A stretch of DNA of 64,000 nt from Arthrobacter sp. KBS0702 (GCF_005937985.2 NZ_CP042172.1:2852001-2916000); one strand, 5' to 3'. Shown: positions 16,538 through 26,008, numbered from the stretch's first letter. The notes: a model not told the origin generated them from the letters alone. Program-made: numbers and translations.

Positions 16538-17635
16538 TTAGTGACGCGCGACGACGGGCCATGTGGTGATTTGGTCGTCGACCGCGTGAAGTGTGCTCCA
16601 CATGTTGACCGTCCCGCACGCGTGGTTGGGGATGATGCGAACAAGGTCCCCGACACGCAAACGCGCGGTTCCGGTGCCGGTGAGAAAGCCGTGTTCCTCG
16701 TTCGCTGTCGGGAAGGCGACGTCGGGCATGGGCGTGCCGGTGATGTCACAGACGATTCCTGCGCCGTTTTGCGCGGTGAGAGCGTCAGCGCTCAGGGCTT
16801 TCAGCCCGGCGTCAATGATGGCCGTTCCCGGGCGCTGAGTAGAGACGACGCGTGCGAGAACGGTGAGTGCGCACTGTTCGAGGCGCCCGCTCCCGAGCCG
16901 GAGCTGATTTGCGTCGAAGAACACGTAGGTTCCAGGGCGCGCCTCAGTAATGCCGCTACCCAAAGGGGCAGAAGTAATGCCCGGCGTGGAACCGACCGAA
17001 ACGATATCGCACGGCACCCCTGCTTTCCGCAGGGAACGTGCTGTCTGAGACATGGCCTCGGCAGCCGCGTGCCCGGCGGCAACGAGTCCATCACGGTCAG
17101 ACCCGTATGTTGATAGATGGCCCTCGTGCGTAAGGATGCCGCCCATGTGGAGACCTGGCAAGGCAGCGACGGCCGTCCCTAGTTCGACGGCTTCGAACGG
17201 AGGGATCCCAGTGCGATGATGCCCTGTGTCGATGTCAAGCAAGACGCTTACTTCGGTGCCTCGCCGTCGCGCCTCGTCCGATAAAGGCCGGGCTACTGCC
17301 AGCGAGTCTACGATCGTCTGCACCCCCCAAGCGTCGGCTGCGTGCACTGCAAAGTCGACTTTGTGAGCGCCCACAGGCAGGTGCGCCCACAGGAGGTTTC
17401 TGAATCCCGCTTCCGAGAGCGCCGTGACCTCTGCCGGCGTCGAGCACGTGAAGCCGGCAGCGCCTGCATCGCGCTGGAGGCGCGCAACGTCGAGGCATTT
17501 GGAAGTTTTGATGTGCGGACGCAGCCCCACTCCGGCCGCGCTGAGGGAATCCGCGAGATCGGAAATGTTTGCCTCGAGCTTTCGGACGTCTACGACAGCG
17601 GACGGTGTGGGTAGCATGCTGAGGTCGGCGCTCAC
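16538..17635 (-). CDS. D-serine dehydratase / D-threonine aldolase-like PLP enzyme
   Basis: A 365-residue fold-type III PLP enzyme. Residues 40-46 read PHIKTSK, with the PLP lysine at 43. Near the C-terminus IPNHACGTVNMW supplies an H-x-C pair, the metal site of eukaryotic-type D-serine dehydratase; D-threonine aldolases usually have H-x-D. It should therefore act on a D-beta-hydroxy amino acid, by dehydration or retro-aldol cleavage. Its start overlaps the stop of the upstream amidohydrolase gene by four bases. Together with the deacylase it suggests release and breakdown of a D-amino acid. Dehydratase versus aldolase cannot be settled from sequence. Confidence 0.85.
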   Translation of the reverse strand: MSADLSMLPTPSAVVDVRKLEANISDLADSLSAAGVGLRPHIKTSKCLDVARLQRDAGAAGFTCSTPAEVTALSEAGFRNLLWAHLPVGAHKVDFAVHAADAWGVQTIVDSLAVARPLSDEARRRGTEVSVLLDIDTGHHRTGIPPFEAVELGTAVAALPGLHMGGILTHEGHLSTYGSDRDGLVAAGHAAAEAMSQTARSLRKAGVPCDIVSVGSTPGITSAPLGSGITEARPGTYVFFDANQLRLGSGRLEQCALTVLARVVSTQRPGTAIIDAGLKALSADALTAQNGAGIVCDITGTPMPDVAFPTANEEHGFLTGTGTARLRVGDLVRIIPNHACGTVNMWSTLHAVDDQITTWPVVARH

Positions 17636-18471
17636 CGCGTCAGACCAAGCATCTCAAGGTGGTCACCGTGCAGCACATGGTCGAGAAGTTCGTTGGAAAT
17701 GGCGGGCATGCCCTGGACCCGAGCTGCTGCGACGGCTTTCAAACCATCTTGGGCCTGTGCCGGTGTCCACAGCGGGAAGTCCGAGCCAAACAGAAGCTTG
17801 TCGACGACACCCCACTCTTGGGCGCGCACCAGGGCACGATACCCATCCGCAGGTCGTGCCCACACTGCGGAGACGTCTGAGAACACGCGGCGATTCTTTC
17901 TCAGCACCGCCATTGTTTCCCGCTGCCAGGGATGTCCGAGGTGAGCGATGATTTGTACCAGGTCAGGATGGCGGCGCGCCACTTCATCGACGACTAGAGG
18001 GTTCGAGAGCTCAAGCTTCCCGATCGGCGAAGGGGTTGCGCCCATATGCCAAAGGAGCACAAGCCCAGCGTCGGCGGCAGCACTATAAAAGGGATCGAAC
18101 CGCTCGTCGCGCGCGTCATATAGCCCGAGTACCGGATAACACTTGATCCCGCGAAGGCCCCGCTGGACACCGTCCTGCATCTGCTCAAGAGCGCCTGGAT
18201 CCGTCGGGTCGAGCGCCATGAACCCTACGACGTTGCTTTGGCATCGTGCCACGAAGTCGGCGATGAACTCATTGGGGGTGGACATACCTGCATACCGGGC
18301 GGTTACTCCGAAGACGAAGGAAACGTCGACACCACCCTCCGACATTGCAGCGTCGTAGGCGGCCGGGGTCACATCGGTCCAGTCATAGCCGTATACAGGT
18401 TTCCAATGGTCGTCCCACTCATGGCCCCAGTGACACGAATTCATAGCGTGCGTGTGGACGTCTAACAGCAA
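17632..18471 (-). CDS. TIM-barrel amidohydrolase (amidohydrolase_2 / ACMSD-like)
   Basis: A 279-residue protein starting LLDVHTHAM with the HxH metal motif. It has WHMGATPSPIG near residue 141, IIAHLGHPW near 173 and LFGSDFPLW near 235 (conserved Asp), all of the amidohydrolase_2 type. Members hydrolyse lactones and esters or decarboxylate. The TTG start at 18471 has a good GGAGG six bases upstream. It is first in a minus-strand operon with the PLP enzyme and the deacylase, and is divergent from the RidA operon. Confidence 0.85.
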   Translation of the reverse strand: MLLDVHTHAMNSCHWGHEWDDHWKPVYGYDWTDVTPAAYDAAMSEGGVDVSFVFGVTARYAGMSTPNEFIADFVARCQSNVVGFMALDPTDPGALEQMQDGVQRGLRGIKCYPVLGLYDARDERFDPFYSAAADAGLVLLWHMGATPSPIGKLELSNPLVVDEVARRHPDLVQIIAHLGHPWQRETMAVLRKNRRVFSDVSAVWARPADGYRALVRAQEWGVVDKLLFGSDFPLWTPAQAQDGLKAVAAARVQGMPAISNELLDHVLHGDHLEMLGLTR

Positions 18472-18504
18472 TTTGGTACCTCCAATGCGAACACGGGCAA
18501 TACA

Positions 18505-18519
18505 CGGAACATCGTTTCA
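18505..18519. promoter_or_regulatory. IclR-type operator B, amidohydrolase operon
   Basis: CGGAAC-n3-GTTTCA matches the island operator pattern and lies 34 bp upstream of the amidohydrolase TTG start, close to a GATAAT-like -10 on the minus strand. A second site lies 58 bp away (centre to centre) toward the RidA gene. Confidence 0.6.
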
Positions 18520-18562
18520 CATTATCCTTCCACTCGCCCGTCCGGAAAGGTATGGTTTGACC

Positions 18563-18577
18563 TGAAACGCCGTTTCG
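18563..18577. promoter_or_regulatory. IclR-type operator C, RidA operon
   Basis: TGAAAC-n3-GTTTCG matches the island operator pattern, abutting a TTGACC -35-like element at 18557-18562. It lies 51 bp upstream of the RidA ATG. With operator B it would allow joint control of both divergent operons. Confidence 0.6.
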
Positions 18578-18628
18578 AATTTTTCCCAGCCGTTTTCCGC
18601 CACTACTTAGTGCCTTCTGGAGTTGATC

Positions 18629-19018
18629 ATGTACGCGATATTTCCGGATTCCGTCGCATTGCCGCCGGTACCCCTGAGTCCCGGTATCCAGGCCGGGAAC
18701 TTCGTGTTTGTCTCGGGCCAGGTCGCAACCGACGCACGAGGGAATGTTTACAGGGGAGATTTCGCCCGTGAAGTAGAAATGACCATCGACAACGTCGAGG
18801 CCATTCTCGCCGCCGCGGGTGGGACTCTCAACGATGTTGTAAAGGTGGGCGCCTGGCTGTCCGAACCGGAGCTTTTCGAGCAGTTCAACGCCCTGTATGC
18901 CGCCCGCCTGGGGAGCCACCGGCCTGCGCGAACGACAGTTGTCGTCCGCTTTGGCCATCCCGAGGTGAGGGTCGAAGTCGACGCTATCGCCTACCTTCCC
19001 GAGAGGAACCAGCCATGA
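18629..19018 (+). CDS. RidA family (YjgF/YER057c) enamine/imine deaminase
   Basis: A 129-residue RidA-fold protein. It has the substrate-pocket arginine in RPARTTVVVRF (about 97-107) and the following VEVDAIAY with the conserved Glu. RidA proteins hydrolyse reactive enamine/imine intermediates such as 2-aminoacrylate made by PLP enzymes. The ATG at 18629 has GGAG seven bases upstream; a TTG six bases earlier is also in frame. It overlaps the aminotransferase start (ATGA). In this island it plausibly clears the product of the D-serine dehydratase-like enzyme or of the aminotransferase. Confidence 0.88.
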   Translation: MYAIFPDSVALPPVPLSPGIQAGNFVFVSGQVATDARGNVYRGDFAREVEMTIDNVEAILAAAGGTLNDVVKVGAWLSEPELFEQFNALYAARLGSHRPARTTVVVRFGHPEVRVEVDAIAYLPERNQP

Positions 19019-20337
19019 CCACCGAAGTCAACACCGCGCAAGTCCGCAGCGCCGTTCCCCCCGCTGTAGCTAGCGGAGTCAATTCCTCAACCCGCTCAAA
19101 CGGGGCGCCTCTGATGATCTCTTCGGTTGACGGCGCATACGTCACTGACAGTGACGGGAAGCGATACTTGGACTACCACGCCGCCTTCGGCGCCATACTT
19201 CTTGGCCACAAAGCACCGCAGGTAGACCGTGCAGTCATCGACGCTATCCACAACGAACCCGACCTCACCGGCTGGGGCACCAGCCGCCTAGAAACCCAAC
19301 TTGCCGAGTCACTGGTCGCCGCTCTGCCTAGCGTGGAGCAAGTGACGACTGTCACCACGGGGAGCGAGGCAGTCGCTTACGCTCTACGAATCGCGCGGGC
19401 CAGTACGGACCGTCGCCTAATTATCAAAATCCAGGGCGGCTTCCATGGGTGGTCTGACTCCGTGGCCCGCAACGTGATATCGGCGCCGGATCGCGTTTAC
19501 CAAATGGACCCTCTCTCGGCTGGCATCCTGCCCGAGGCCCTTGAAGCGACTTTGGTTGCCGAATGGAACGACATCGAGAGCATGCGGGAGCTGTTCGTCC
19601 GGCACCCAGAGCAGATCGCTGCGGTGATCGTCGAACCGATTCCCCACAACGTCGGCGCCCTTCTTCCTGAGCCCGGCTACCTTGAACAGCTTCGGAAACT
19701 TACGCTCGAGCACGGCACAATGCTGATCCTGGATGAAGTGATCACCGGGTTCCGCCATGCCTTGGGCGGGTACCAAGAGCTGTCTGGGGTTGCTGCCGAC
19801 CTGACCACGTTCGGGAAGTCACTTGGAAACGGGTACGCCGTCGCAGGCGTCGGCGGAAGTGCCGCGGTAATGTCCGCAGTGGATCCCGCGGCCGGCGGGA
19901 AGGTGGCCATAATGGGAACATTTAACGGCAACCCCGTGGCGTGTGCTGCCGGCATCGCCACCATCGATTACCTTCGCTCGCATCCGGAGTTCTACACGAG
20001 GACTCATGCGCTGGGCAGCCGCGCCCGGACCGGGCTCCAGGGGGTTTTCGACGACGCGGGAGTCGCGGCAAGTGTCCAGGGGTTCGGCGGAACGTTCACG
20101 ACGTACTTCCTCCCGGCCCGGGCGACGGGGTACAGGGATCTGCTCGCAAACGACGCTGCAGCGAGCCGGGCTTTCCACCGCGGAATGGTCGAGCGCGGTT
20201 TCCTCATGCTGCCTATCCCGATGAAACGCATGCACATCTCGGGCGCTTTCACCGAGGCCGACATCGACGCAACGGTGGAAGCCGCAGCCGACGTGGTCAG
20301 CCAGCTTGTCGCCCAAGGGCAGCTTCCGCTGCGCTAA
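19015..20337 (+). CDS. Class III PLP aminotransferase (glutamate-1-semialdehyde aminomutase-like)
   Basis: A 440-residue fold-type I PLP enzyme. It contains TGSEAVAYALRIARA (about 121-135), ILDEVITGFRHALGGYQE with the PLP-binding Asp (about 240-257), and TTFGKSLGNGYAVAG with the PLP lysine at about 270. The sequence resembles glutamate-1-semialdehyde aminomutase, but its location with RidA and a FAH hydrolase in a catabolic island argues against a heme role. It more likely transaminates a beta- or omega-amino substrate. The ATG overlaps the RidA stop, and the FAH gene follows after 44 bp. Confidence 0.88.
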   Translation: MTTEVNTAQVRSAVPPAVASGVNSSTRSNGAPLMISSVDGAYVTDSDGKRYLDYHAAFGAILLGHKAPQVDRAVIDAIHNEPDLTGWGTSRLETQLAESLVAALPSVEQVTTVTTGSEAVAYALRIARASTDRRLIIKIQGGFHGWSDSVARNVISAPDRVYQMDPLSAGILPEALEATLVAEWNDIESMRELFVRHPEQIAAVIVEPIPHNVGALLPEPGYLEQLRKLTLEHGTMLILDEVITGFRHALGGYQELSGVAADLTTFGKSLGNGYAVAGVGGSAAVMSAVDPAAGGKVAIMGTFNGNPVACAAGIATIDYLRSHPEFYTRTHALGSRARTGLQGVFDDAGVAASVQGFGGTFTTYFLPARATGYRDLLANDAAASRAFHRGMVERGFLMLPIPMKRMHISGAFTEADIDATVEAAADVVSQLVAQGQLPLR

Positions 20338-20381
20338 CCGGCTCACCTCGTCAGCCTACCAAGTAACCCTCAGGAGAGGTC

Positions 20382-21251
20382 ATGAAACTCATCACGTTCC
20401 GCCGTCCCGACGGCACCATTGGCCACGGCCGCCTCGTCAACGACAGCCTCGTGGAGGACACCGGTGACGGAGATCTGTCGTCTGTTGTCGCGAGCGGTGA
20501 AGATGTTAATGCGGCTGCACGCGCGACCTACGAGCTCGCGGAGTTGAACCTGCTCGCCCCGGTCCTCGCACCGCCGAAGGTCCTGTGCGTGGCAACAAAT
20601 TACCAGGAGCACATCGTAGAAGGGGGCGGGGAACGGGTCGATCCTGCCCGCGTTTCGCCGAAGATCTTCCTGAAGCCAGCGACGACAATCATCGGAGATG
20701 GCGCGACCTACGAGATTCCGGAGATCTCCACCGAGGCAGATTGGGAGGCCGAGCTTTGCATTGTCATAGGAAAGACCGCGAAGGGGATCAGCGAAGCTGA
20801 GGCCCTGGATTACGTGTTCGGCTATGCGGCGAGTAACGACATCTCGCTCAGGTCCCTCAGCGTGGGCTACGAAAGAGACATGAACCCGTGGGCTGGCTTT
20901 TTTGATTGGCTGGAAGGCAAATGGTCGGACGGCTCGGCACCTATCGGACCGTGGATCGTCACAGCCGACGAAGTGCCAGATCCACAGGACATTCCTGTCG
21001 GTCTGAGCGTGAACGGAGAGCCAAAACAGAAGGGAACGACTGCGGACATGATCCACACGTGCGCGCAGATCATCGCTTTCGCCTCGCGTTTGTGCACCTT
21101 ACAGCCGGGTGACTTGATTTTGACCGGTACCCCGGCTGGAGTCGGGGCGACCACTGGGACATTTCTCAACGATGGAGATGTCATGGTCGCGGACCTGGGG
21201 CCCGTCGGGCGGCTGACGACCTTGGTCCGCCGTTCGACAGTCCCCGATTAG
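20382..21251 (+). CDS. Fumarylacetoacetate hydrolase (FAH) family protein
   Basis: A 289-residue FAH-fold enzyme. It has VATNYQEH near residue 70 and acidic metal-ligand positions in EADWEAELCIVIG (about 118-130), followed by GYAASNDIS and ILTGTPAGVG, the hallmark motifs. Family members hydrolyse acylpyruvates or decarboxylate/isomerise oxo-acids with Mg2+ or Mn2+. A strong AGGAGAGG precedes the ATG. It is last in the RidA-aminotransferase-FAH operon and would act on the carbon skeleton after deamination. A GC-rich hairpin follows. Confidence 0.88.
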   Translation: MKLITFRRPDGTIGHGRLVNDSLVEDTGDGDLSSVVASGEDVNAAARATYELAELNLLAPVLAPPKVLCVATNYQEHIVEGGGERVDPARVSPKIFLKPATTIIGDGATYEIPEISTEADWEAELCIVIGKTAKGISEAEALDYVFGYAASNDISLRSLSVGYERDMNPWAGFFDWLEGKWSDGSAPIGPWIVTADEVPDPQDIPVGLSVNGEPKQKGTTADMIHTCAQIIAFASRLCTLQPGDLILTGTPAGVGATTGTFLNDGDVMVADLGPVGRLTTLVRRSTVPD

Positions 21252-22108
21252 GGGACGGCGAAAAGAAAACTGGGGTCGCCGCCGTCGCCGGCACCATAGC
21301 GTTGCAGCGTCTTGAGCCGGCGACGGCGACTGGTCAAGATCAGTGGACGGCGCCGTCCACAGACACAGCCCATGCACATCACGTTCGTCGTGCCGCTTAT
21401 CACCAAAGGCCTGGGATCGTAAGTCTGATGGCAGGCGTTCCAGTCACCGCAGCACGGGTGAGCGTCCGACGCCTCCCCTTGCCGGTGCCGGAGGGAACGC
21501 CCGATGAACCACGTTCTTGACCTCGGAGACGAACTCGCCGGTCCAGGACGACCAGCACGTCAGGGCGGCAGTCGCGGGATCTGGAATGCCTGTGGTTGAA
21601 TGCCGGCGGCCCGTCCCCCAGAGGGGCGCTAGCCGCTCGTGGGGGAAAGTCGCGGACTCGAACAGCTGGCGGAAATCCTGATGGCGCGTTCGACCGGTTC
21701 CTGCGCCCCGGGCACCGGATCGGAGTGATCTGCCCCAGTCGGGCCGGATGCCCGGCATCCCCGCGTCCGTCTTGACCCGGGCCCGGACGGACCTTGGACA
21801 GCGCCGCGACCAAGCACGCAACGTCCGCCACGGCCAGCGGCCGGAACCAAGCCGAACCCTGTGGGAAGCGGACTGGATCATGGACCACCGGGACCGGCCT
21901 TTGGCCGCCCGGCTACCGTCATTGCTGGCGGCAACGCTCTGGCGAAAGATCCTGCGAGCCTTTCAGTACGTTTGTTCAAGGCTGGAACCTCCGGCCATTG
22001 ATCCTTGTCTCTGCGACTCGCCGCCCCGCACCATGGTGCGGGCAGAGCCTGGATCATCTACGAACCTCCCCGGCCCCGGATTCCGGTAACTACCCCCCGC
22101 GGGTGCCG
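21252..22108. other. 857 bp without a recognisable gene (possible decayed DNA)
   Basis: Open frames exist on both strands (for example 21444-21881, minus), but they are Arg/Pro-rich, lack ribosome-binding sites and resemble no family I know. The first 80 bases hold the terminator of the FAH operon. The rest may be a remnant of a lost gene, perhaps related to island mobility; I see no integrase or transposase motif in it. Base composition returns toward GC-rich here. Confidence 0.5.
21281..21327 (+). terminator. Hairpin after the FAH operon
   Basis: The 12-base arms GCCGTCGCCGGC and GCCGGCGACGGC are perfectly complementary around a 23-base loop, about 30 bp past the FAH stop. There is no T-run, so termination is inferred from position. 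Confidence 0.5.
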
Positions 22109-23110
22109 TTAAAGAGAAGGGTGGAAGCACGCCACCTGGTGGTCCCCACCGACTGGCACAGCCAGTTTCGGTGTCTCCCCGCATTCAGAAGTTGCCTTCC
22201 AGCAGCGGGACCTGAAGCGGCATCCTGGAGGCGGATTAATAGGCGACGGCACTTCGCCACTTAGGACGATACGTTTGCGTTCCCCCCCATCCCGCCGGGG
22301 CACTGCGGAAAGTAAGGCCTCCGTGTACGGGTGCATTGGGGCAGTAAGGACCGATTCGGCGCTGCCCCGTTCGACAATCTGCCCGAGGTACATGACCGCG
22401 ACTTCGTCCGAGGTGTGCCTCACGACAGACAGGTCGTGGGAAATGAAAACCATCGCGATGTCGAACTGGGACTGGAGGTCCTGAAAGAGATTGACGACCT
22501 GGGCCTGGACGGACACGTCGAGGGCCGAAACGGGTTCGTCCAGAATTAGCACCTCTGGGCGAGTTGAGAGCGCCCTTGCTGTGCCAATCCGTTGTCGTTG
22601 GCCTCCGGAGAACTGGTGAGCGAAAGAGTTGCGGTGCCGCGGATGAAGGCCAACGAGTTCAAGGAGCTCGTCCACACGCCCTCTAATCTCTCGAGCGCTG
22701 ACCCCCTGCGCTTGTAGCGGCTCGGAGACTATCTGACCCACTGTGAGCCGCGGATTGAGAGCCGAGTACGGGTCTTGGAAAACCATCTGACAGTGTCGGC
22801 GCATGGCTCTCAGCGCCTCACCCTTTAAGTGCGTGATGTCGGTATCGAGCAGTTGGATCGAACCAGCCGTAGGCTCCTGGAGCCGCATGATCGCACGCGC
22901 CGTGGTCGATTTGCCGCAGCCCGACTCTCCCACGATTCCGAGAGTCTTACCCCGAGCCACCTCAAAGCTAACGCCGTCCACTGCCCTGAGCGGGCCCATG
23001 TTGCGTCGCGTTGGGATGTGCACTTTGAGATCGTCGACGACAAGCACAGCACCTTCCGCCGGAGTGGCACTCCGAAAGTTGGAGGCACGCAAGTTTGTTT
23101 CCTCGTTCAC
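22109..23110 (-). CDS. Oligopeptide-type ABC transporter ATP-binding protein (OppF/DppF)
   Basis: A 333-residue ATPase. Walker A GESGCGKST is at about 61-69, the Q-loop in VFQDPYSALNPR, the signature QFSGGQRQR, and Walker B LILDEPVSALD. The C-terminal oligopeptide extension ends with a cysteine-rich GCRFRSRCWKATSECGE. The GTG at 23110 overlaps the stop of the partner ATPase gene (GTGA) and follows GGAGG; the longer frame to 23179 would overlap OppD too far. It is the last gene of the five-gene import operon and powers uptake with the second ATPase. Confidence 0.9.
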   Translation of the reverse strand: MNEETNLRASNFRSATPAEGAVLVVDDLKVHIPTRRNMGPLRAVDGVSFEVARGKTLGIVGESGCGKSTTARAIMRLQEPTAGSIQLLDTDITHLKGEALRAMRRHCQMVFQDPYSALNPRLTVGQIVSEPLQAQGVSAREIRGRVDELLELVGLHPRHRNSFAHQFSGGQRQRIGTARALSTRPEVLILDEPVSALDVSVQAQVVNLFQDLQSQFDIAMVFISHDLSVVRHTSDEVAVMYLGQIVERGSAESVLTAPMHPYTEALLSAVPRRDGGERKRIVLSGEVPSPINPPPGCRFRSRCWKATSECGETPKLAVPVGGDHQVACFHPSL

Positions 23111-24129
23111 AGGCGTTCCTCCATTAAAGTTTCTGACGCTCCGACACCGATTGGCGAAAGCTGGCCGGCTCTGTGGCATGCTGACCTGTGGCGCTCCCCG
23201 ATTGTGAGCAGGCGAGGCACGAGATCACGGCAGGCTGGTAGACCTTCCGACTCCGCGCAACGCGGCTCAAAAGGACAGCCGGGTGGAACGGTGAGTAGGT
23301 CCGGTGGTCGGCCCGGAATCGAGAATAGCCTTTCTGAAGGCGGTCCCCACCCGGGCCTGGCTCGTACCAAAGCTCGTGTATATGGATGACCCGCCGAGTC
23401 GAATACCCTCTCGGCCGGGAGAACTTCGGCCTTCGCGCCGGCGTACATGACCATCACGTCGTCTGCAATGTCTCGGACCACCTCGAGGTCATGCGAAATC
23501 ATTATCAGTGCGCAGCCTTGTTCGGCACGGACCTGTCGAAGGACGTCGAGTACCTGGGCTTGAACGGTGGCATCGAGCGCGGTCGTCGGTTCGTCCGCGA
23601 CTATAAGGTCGGGGCGGTTGACCAGAGCCATTGCGATCACCGCACGCTGGCGCATCCCCCCGGACCACTGGTGTGGATACTGAGTGCTTCGGCGGGAAGC
23701 GTCAGGCACCCCGACGGACTCTAGGGCCTCGATCGTCCTATCTCGCACACTGCGGCGCGTAGCGGCGCGGTCGTGATACTCGATGGTCCGGCCTATCTGG
23801 GTCCCAACTCTCTCGACCGGGTTTAGTGCCGTCATGGGATCTTGGAAGATCATGCTGATTCGGCTTCCGCGAAGGGCACGCCTTCGCGACTCCGACATGC
23901 GGAGGACGTCTTCACCGTCGAACAAAATTTGACCGCCAACTACCTCGGCGTTGTTCGACAGCAGGCCCATCAACGCGAGAACCGATACGGTCTTGCCGGA
24001 CCCTGACTCACCGACGATGCCAAGTGACTTGCCGTGTTCCAGTTCGAAGGACAAGTCGCGAACTGCACGGACGGGGCCGTCCATTGTTGTGAACTCCACC
24101 GACAGGTTTCGGACCTCAAGTAAAGTCAT
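23107..24129 (-). CDS. Oligopeptide-type ABC transporter ATP-binding protein (OppD/DppD)
   Basis: A 340-residue ATPase with Walker A GESGSGKT (about 38-45), Q-loop [11 protein letters not shown], signature QWSGGMRQR and Walker [13 protein letters not shown]. The C-terminus has the PGCPFEPRC cysteine motif usual in peptide importers. It overlaps the upstream permease by four bases (ATGA) and the following ATPase by four. With DppB/DppC-like permeases and a family 5 binding protein it makes a complete importer for a peptide, opine or similar polar amine compound. Confidence 0.92.
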   Translation of the reverse strand: MTLLEVRNLSVEFTTMDGPVRAVRDLSFELEHGKSLGIVGESGSGKTVSVLALMGLLSNNAEVVGGQILFDGEDVLRMSESRRRALRGSRISMIFQDPMTALNPVERVGTQIGRTIEYHDRAATRRSVRDRTIEALESVGVPDASRRSTQYPHQWSGGMRQRAVIAMALVNRPDLIVADEPTTALDATVQAQVLDVLRQVRAEQGCALIMISHDLEVVRDIADDVMVMYAGAKAEVLPAERVFDSAGHPYTRALVRARPGWGPPSERLFSIPGRPPDLLTVPPGCPFEPRCAESEGLPACRDLVPRLLTIGERHRSACHRAGQLSPIGVGASETLMEERL

Positions 24130-25058
24130 CGGCTTTCCTTCGGATCTAGGGCATCGCGCATGCCGTCACCGATGAAGATCACCGCGAGAGATGTGACGGC
24201 TATACAGATGCCGGGTGAGAGCCATAGCCACGGCATTGAAGAGATAACTGTGAATGACTGGGCTGACTGGAGCATATTTCCCCACGATGCCTGGGGGGGA
24301 ACCACCCCTAGACCGAGAAAGGAGAGTGCGGCCTCGGAGAGGATTGCGGTCGATACCAACATGGCGCCGCTTACCGTCACCTGCGGAATGACGGCCGGAA
24401 GGAGATGCCGGAGCATAATCGTCGGCCCTCGCGTCCCTGCCGCCACGGATGCCTTGATGTAGTCGAGCTCGCGCACGCTAAGCACAACGGAACGAGCGAT
24501 TCGGGCCGAAGTGGGCCATGCGAAGGCCGCTATGAGGCCCACGAGGAGCGGAATCGAAGGACCAAGAATGCCGCCCGCAACGATCACCACGAGCAATGAC
24601 GGAACGGCCATGAATATGTCCGTAATGCGCATCAGAACCGAATCGACTTGGCCGCCGACAGTCCCGGAGATCACCCCGACGAACGCACCAACTGCAAGCG
24701 CCGTCGCCCCGGTTGCGAGTCCCACGAGTAGAGAGACCTGGCCGCCGGCGAACAAGCGGGATAGCACGTCCCGCCCCACCAGGTCGGTTCCCAAAACGTG
24801 GCCGGGTGACGGCGGTTGGCGACTCGCGAGCAGGTCTTGCGCATCTGGGTCAATGCGCAAGAAAAATGGCCCGATGAAGATCAGAGCGACTATGAATAGG
24901 AGGACAATCGTCGATGTCAAGGCGCCGCGGTTGGCCCAATAACGCCGCGCAGCCAACGCGGTGGGGCTACGCGTAGGACCCGCCTGAGTTGCCGCCGCGA
25001 TATTCTCTGCCGCGGTGACAGCAGCGGCCTCTTGGCCAGGGGCCAGAATCTCACTCAT
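24126..25058 (-). CDS. ABC transporter permease (DppC-like)
   Basis: A 310-residue membrane protein with a hydrophilic N-terminus of about 45 residues, then six predicted helices. The EAA-type loop that contacts the ATPase is near residues 210-230 (ELDYIKASVAAGTRG). The segment PPSPGHVLGTDLVGRDVLSRL is typical of DppC-family permeases. Four-base overlaps on both sides show tight translational coupling within the importer operon. Confidence 0.92.
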   Translation of the reverse strand: MSEILAPGQEAAAVTAAENIAAATQAGPTRSPTALAARRYWANRGALTSTIVLLFIVALIFIGPFFLRIDPDAQDLLASRQPPSPGHVLGTDLVGRDVLSRLFAGGQVSLLVGLATGATALAVGAFVGVISGTVGGQVDSVLMRITDIFMAVPSLLVVIVAGGILGPSIPLLVGLIAAFAWPTSARIARSVVLSVRELDYIKASVAAGTRGPTIMLRHLLPAVIPQVTVSGAMLVSTAILSEAALSFLGLGVVPPQASWGNMLQSAQSFTVISSMPWLWLSPGICIAVTSLAVIFIGDGMRDALDPKESR

Positions 25059-26008
25059 AGAAGCCTCACTCTAGGGTCTAGCAGTGACACGAGTATGTCG
25101 GCGATGAAGTTGCTGATAACAACCAGAACGGCAACGGCCATTCCGAAGCCCAGGATAATCGGGTAGTCCCGGTAGTCGATGGCAGCCAACACGAGAGAAC
25201 CCATCCCGGGCCAGGAGAAGACCGACTCCAGCACAACTGCACCGCCTAGAAGCGTGGGCGCCGATAGCATGATGACCGTTACCAGTGGCCCCAGGGTGTT
25301 GCGAAGAGCCTTCATGCGCGACTGAAACTGTGTGGCCCCTTGGGCCAAGGCCGTGCGCACATAATCCCGGGATATCTCCTCCAGCAGCCCCACTCGAACG
25401 TAACGCGTCATCATCGCGCATTGCACGACGGCGAGGACCGCGACCGGGAGGACAAGGTGCCGTAATAGGTCGCCAGTGCTGCCGTCCCCCGGAGTGCTCA
25501 TTTGCGCCGAGGGCAGGAGTTGTAAGCGCGCCGAGAAAACATAGATTGCCGTCATTGCGAGGAAAAATGCAGGGGTCGACATCAGGACCAGGGAAAGCGT
25601 CCCGATGCCGTAATCGACCACTGATCCCTTGCGCGAAGCCTGCAGAACCCCGAGCACCAGGGCGGCCACATTGCCAAGGAAGAGGCCGAGCCCCATGAGT
25701 TCAAGCGTCGGTACCATACGCTCAGCCATGAGGCTCACGACTGGACGGCCGTACTGAAACGAATTTCCAAGATCGCCAATGGCAACATGGCTCACCCATT
25801 GCCAGTATTGAACTGGCAGAGGTTGGTCAAGACCGTATTCCTTCATCTTTGCTGCGATGAGCGGACCGGAGTCCGCAACCATTTCGGGAGGAACTAGCGA
25901 TGCCAGAGGTCCGCCCGGAGCTGCGCGGCTCAGGGAGAACAGCGCAACGGAGATCACGACAAGAACGAGCACCATAGTGGCGAAGCGGACTGCAATGTAT
26001 CGCACCAT
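25055..26008 (-). CDS. ABC transporter permease (DppB-like)
   Basis: A 317-residue membrane protein beginning VRYIAVRFATMVLVLVVIS, the usual first helix of DppB permeases. LSRAAPGGPL and the EAA loop YVRTALAQGATQFQSRMKAL (about 212-231) are characteristic. I choose ATG 26008 because AGGAG lies eight bases upstream; a GTG at 26041 is in frame but adds an unconserved leader. It is separated from the binding-protein gene by 114 bp containing two copies of a 10-bp palindrome. Confidence 0.9.
   Translation of the reverse strand: MVRYIAVRFATMVLVLVVISVALFSLSRAAPGGPLASLVPPEMVADSGPLIAAKMKEYGLDQPLPVQYWQWVSHVAIGDLGNSFQYGRPVVSLMAERMVPTLELMGLGLFLGNVAALVLGVLQASRKGSVVDYGIGTLSLVLMSTPAFFLAMTAIYVFSARLQLLPSAQMSTPGDGSTGDLLRHLVLPVAVLAVVQCAMMTRYVRVGLLEEISRDYVRTALAQGATQFQSRMKALRNTLGPLVTVIMLSAPTLLGGAVVLESVFSWPGMGSLVLAAIDYRDYPIILGFGMAVAVLVVISNFIADILVSLLDPRVRLL

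Noticed and set aside
19015..20337. Aminotransferase as hemL (glutamate-1-semialdehyde aminomutase) for heme synthesis
   Set aside because: Sequence resembles the family, but it lies in a catabolic operon with RidA and FAH genes under an island operator and without heme genes.
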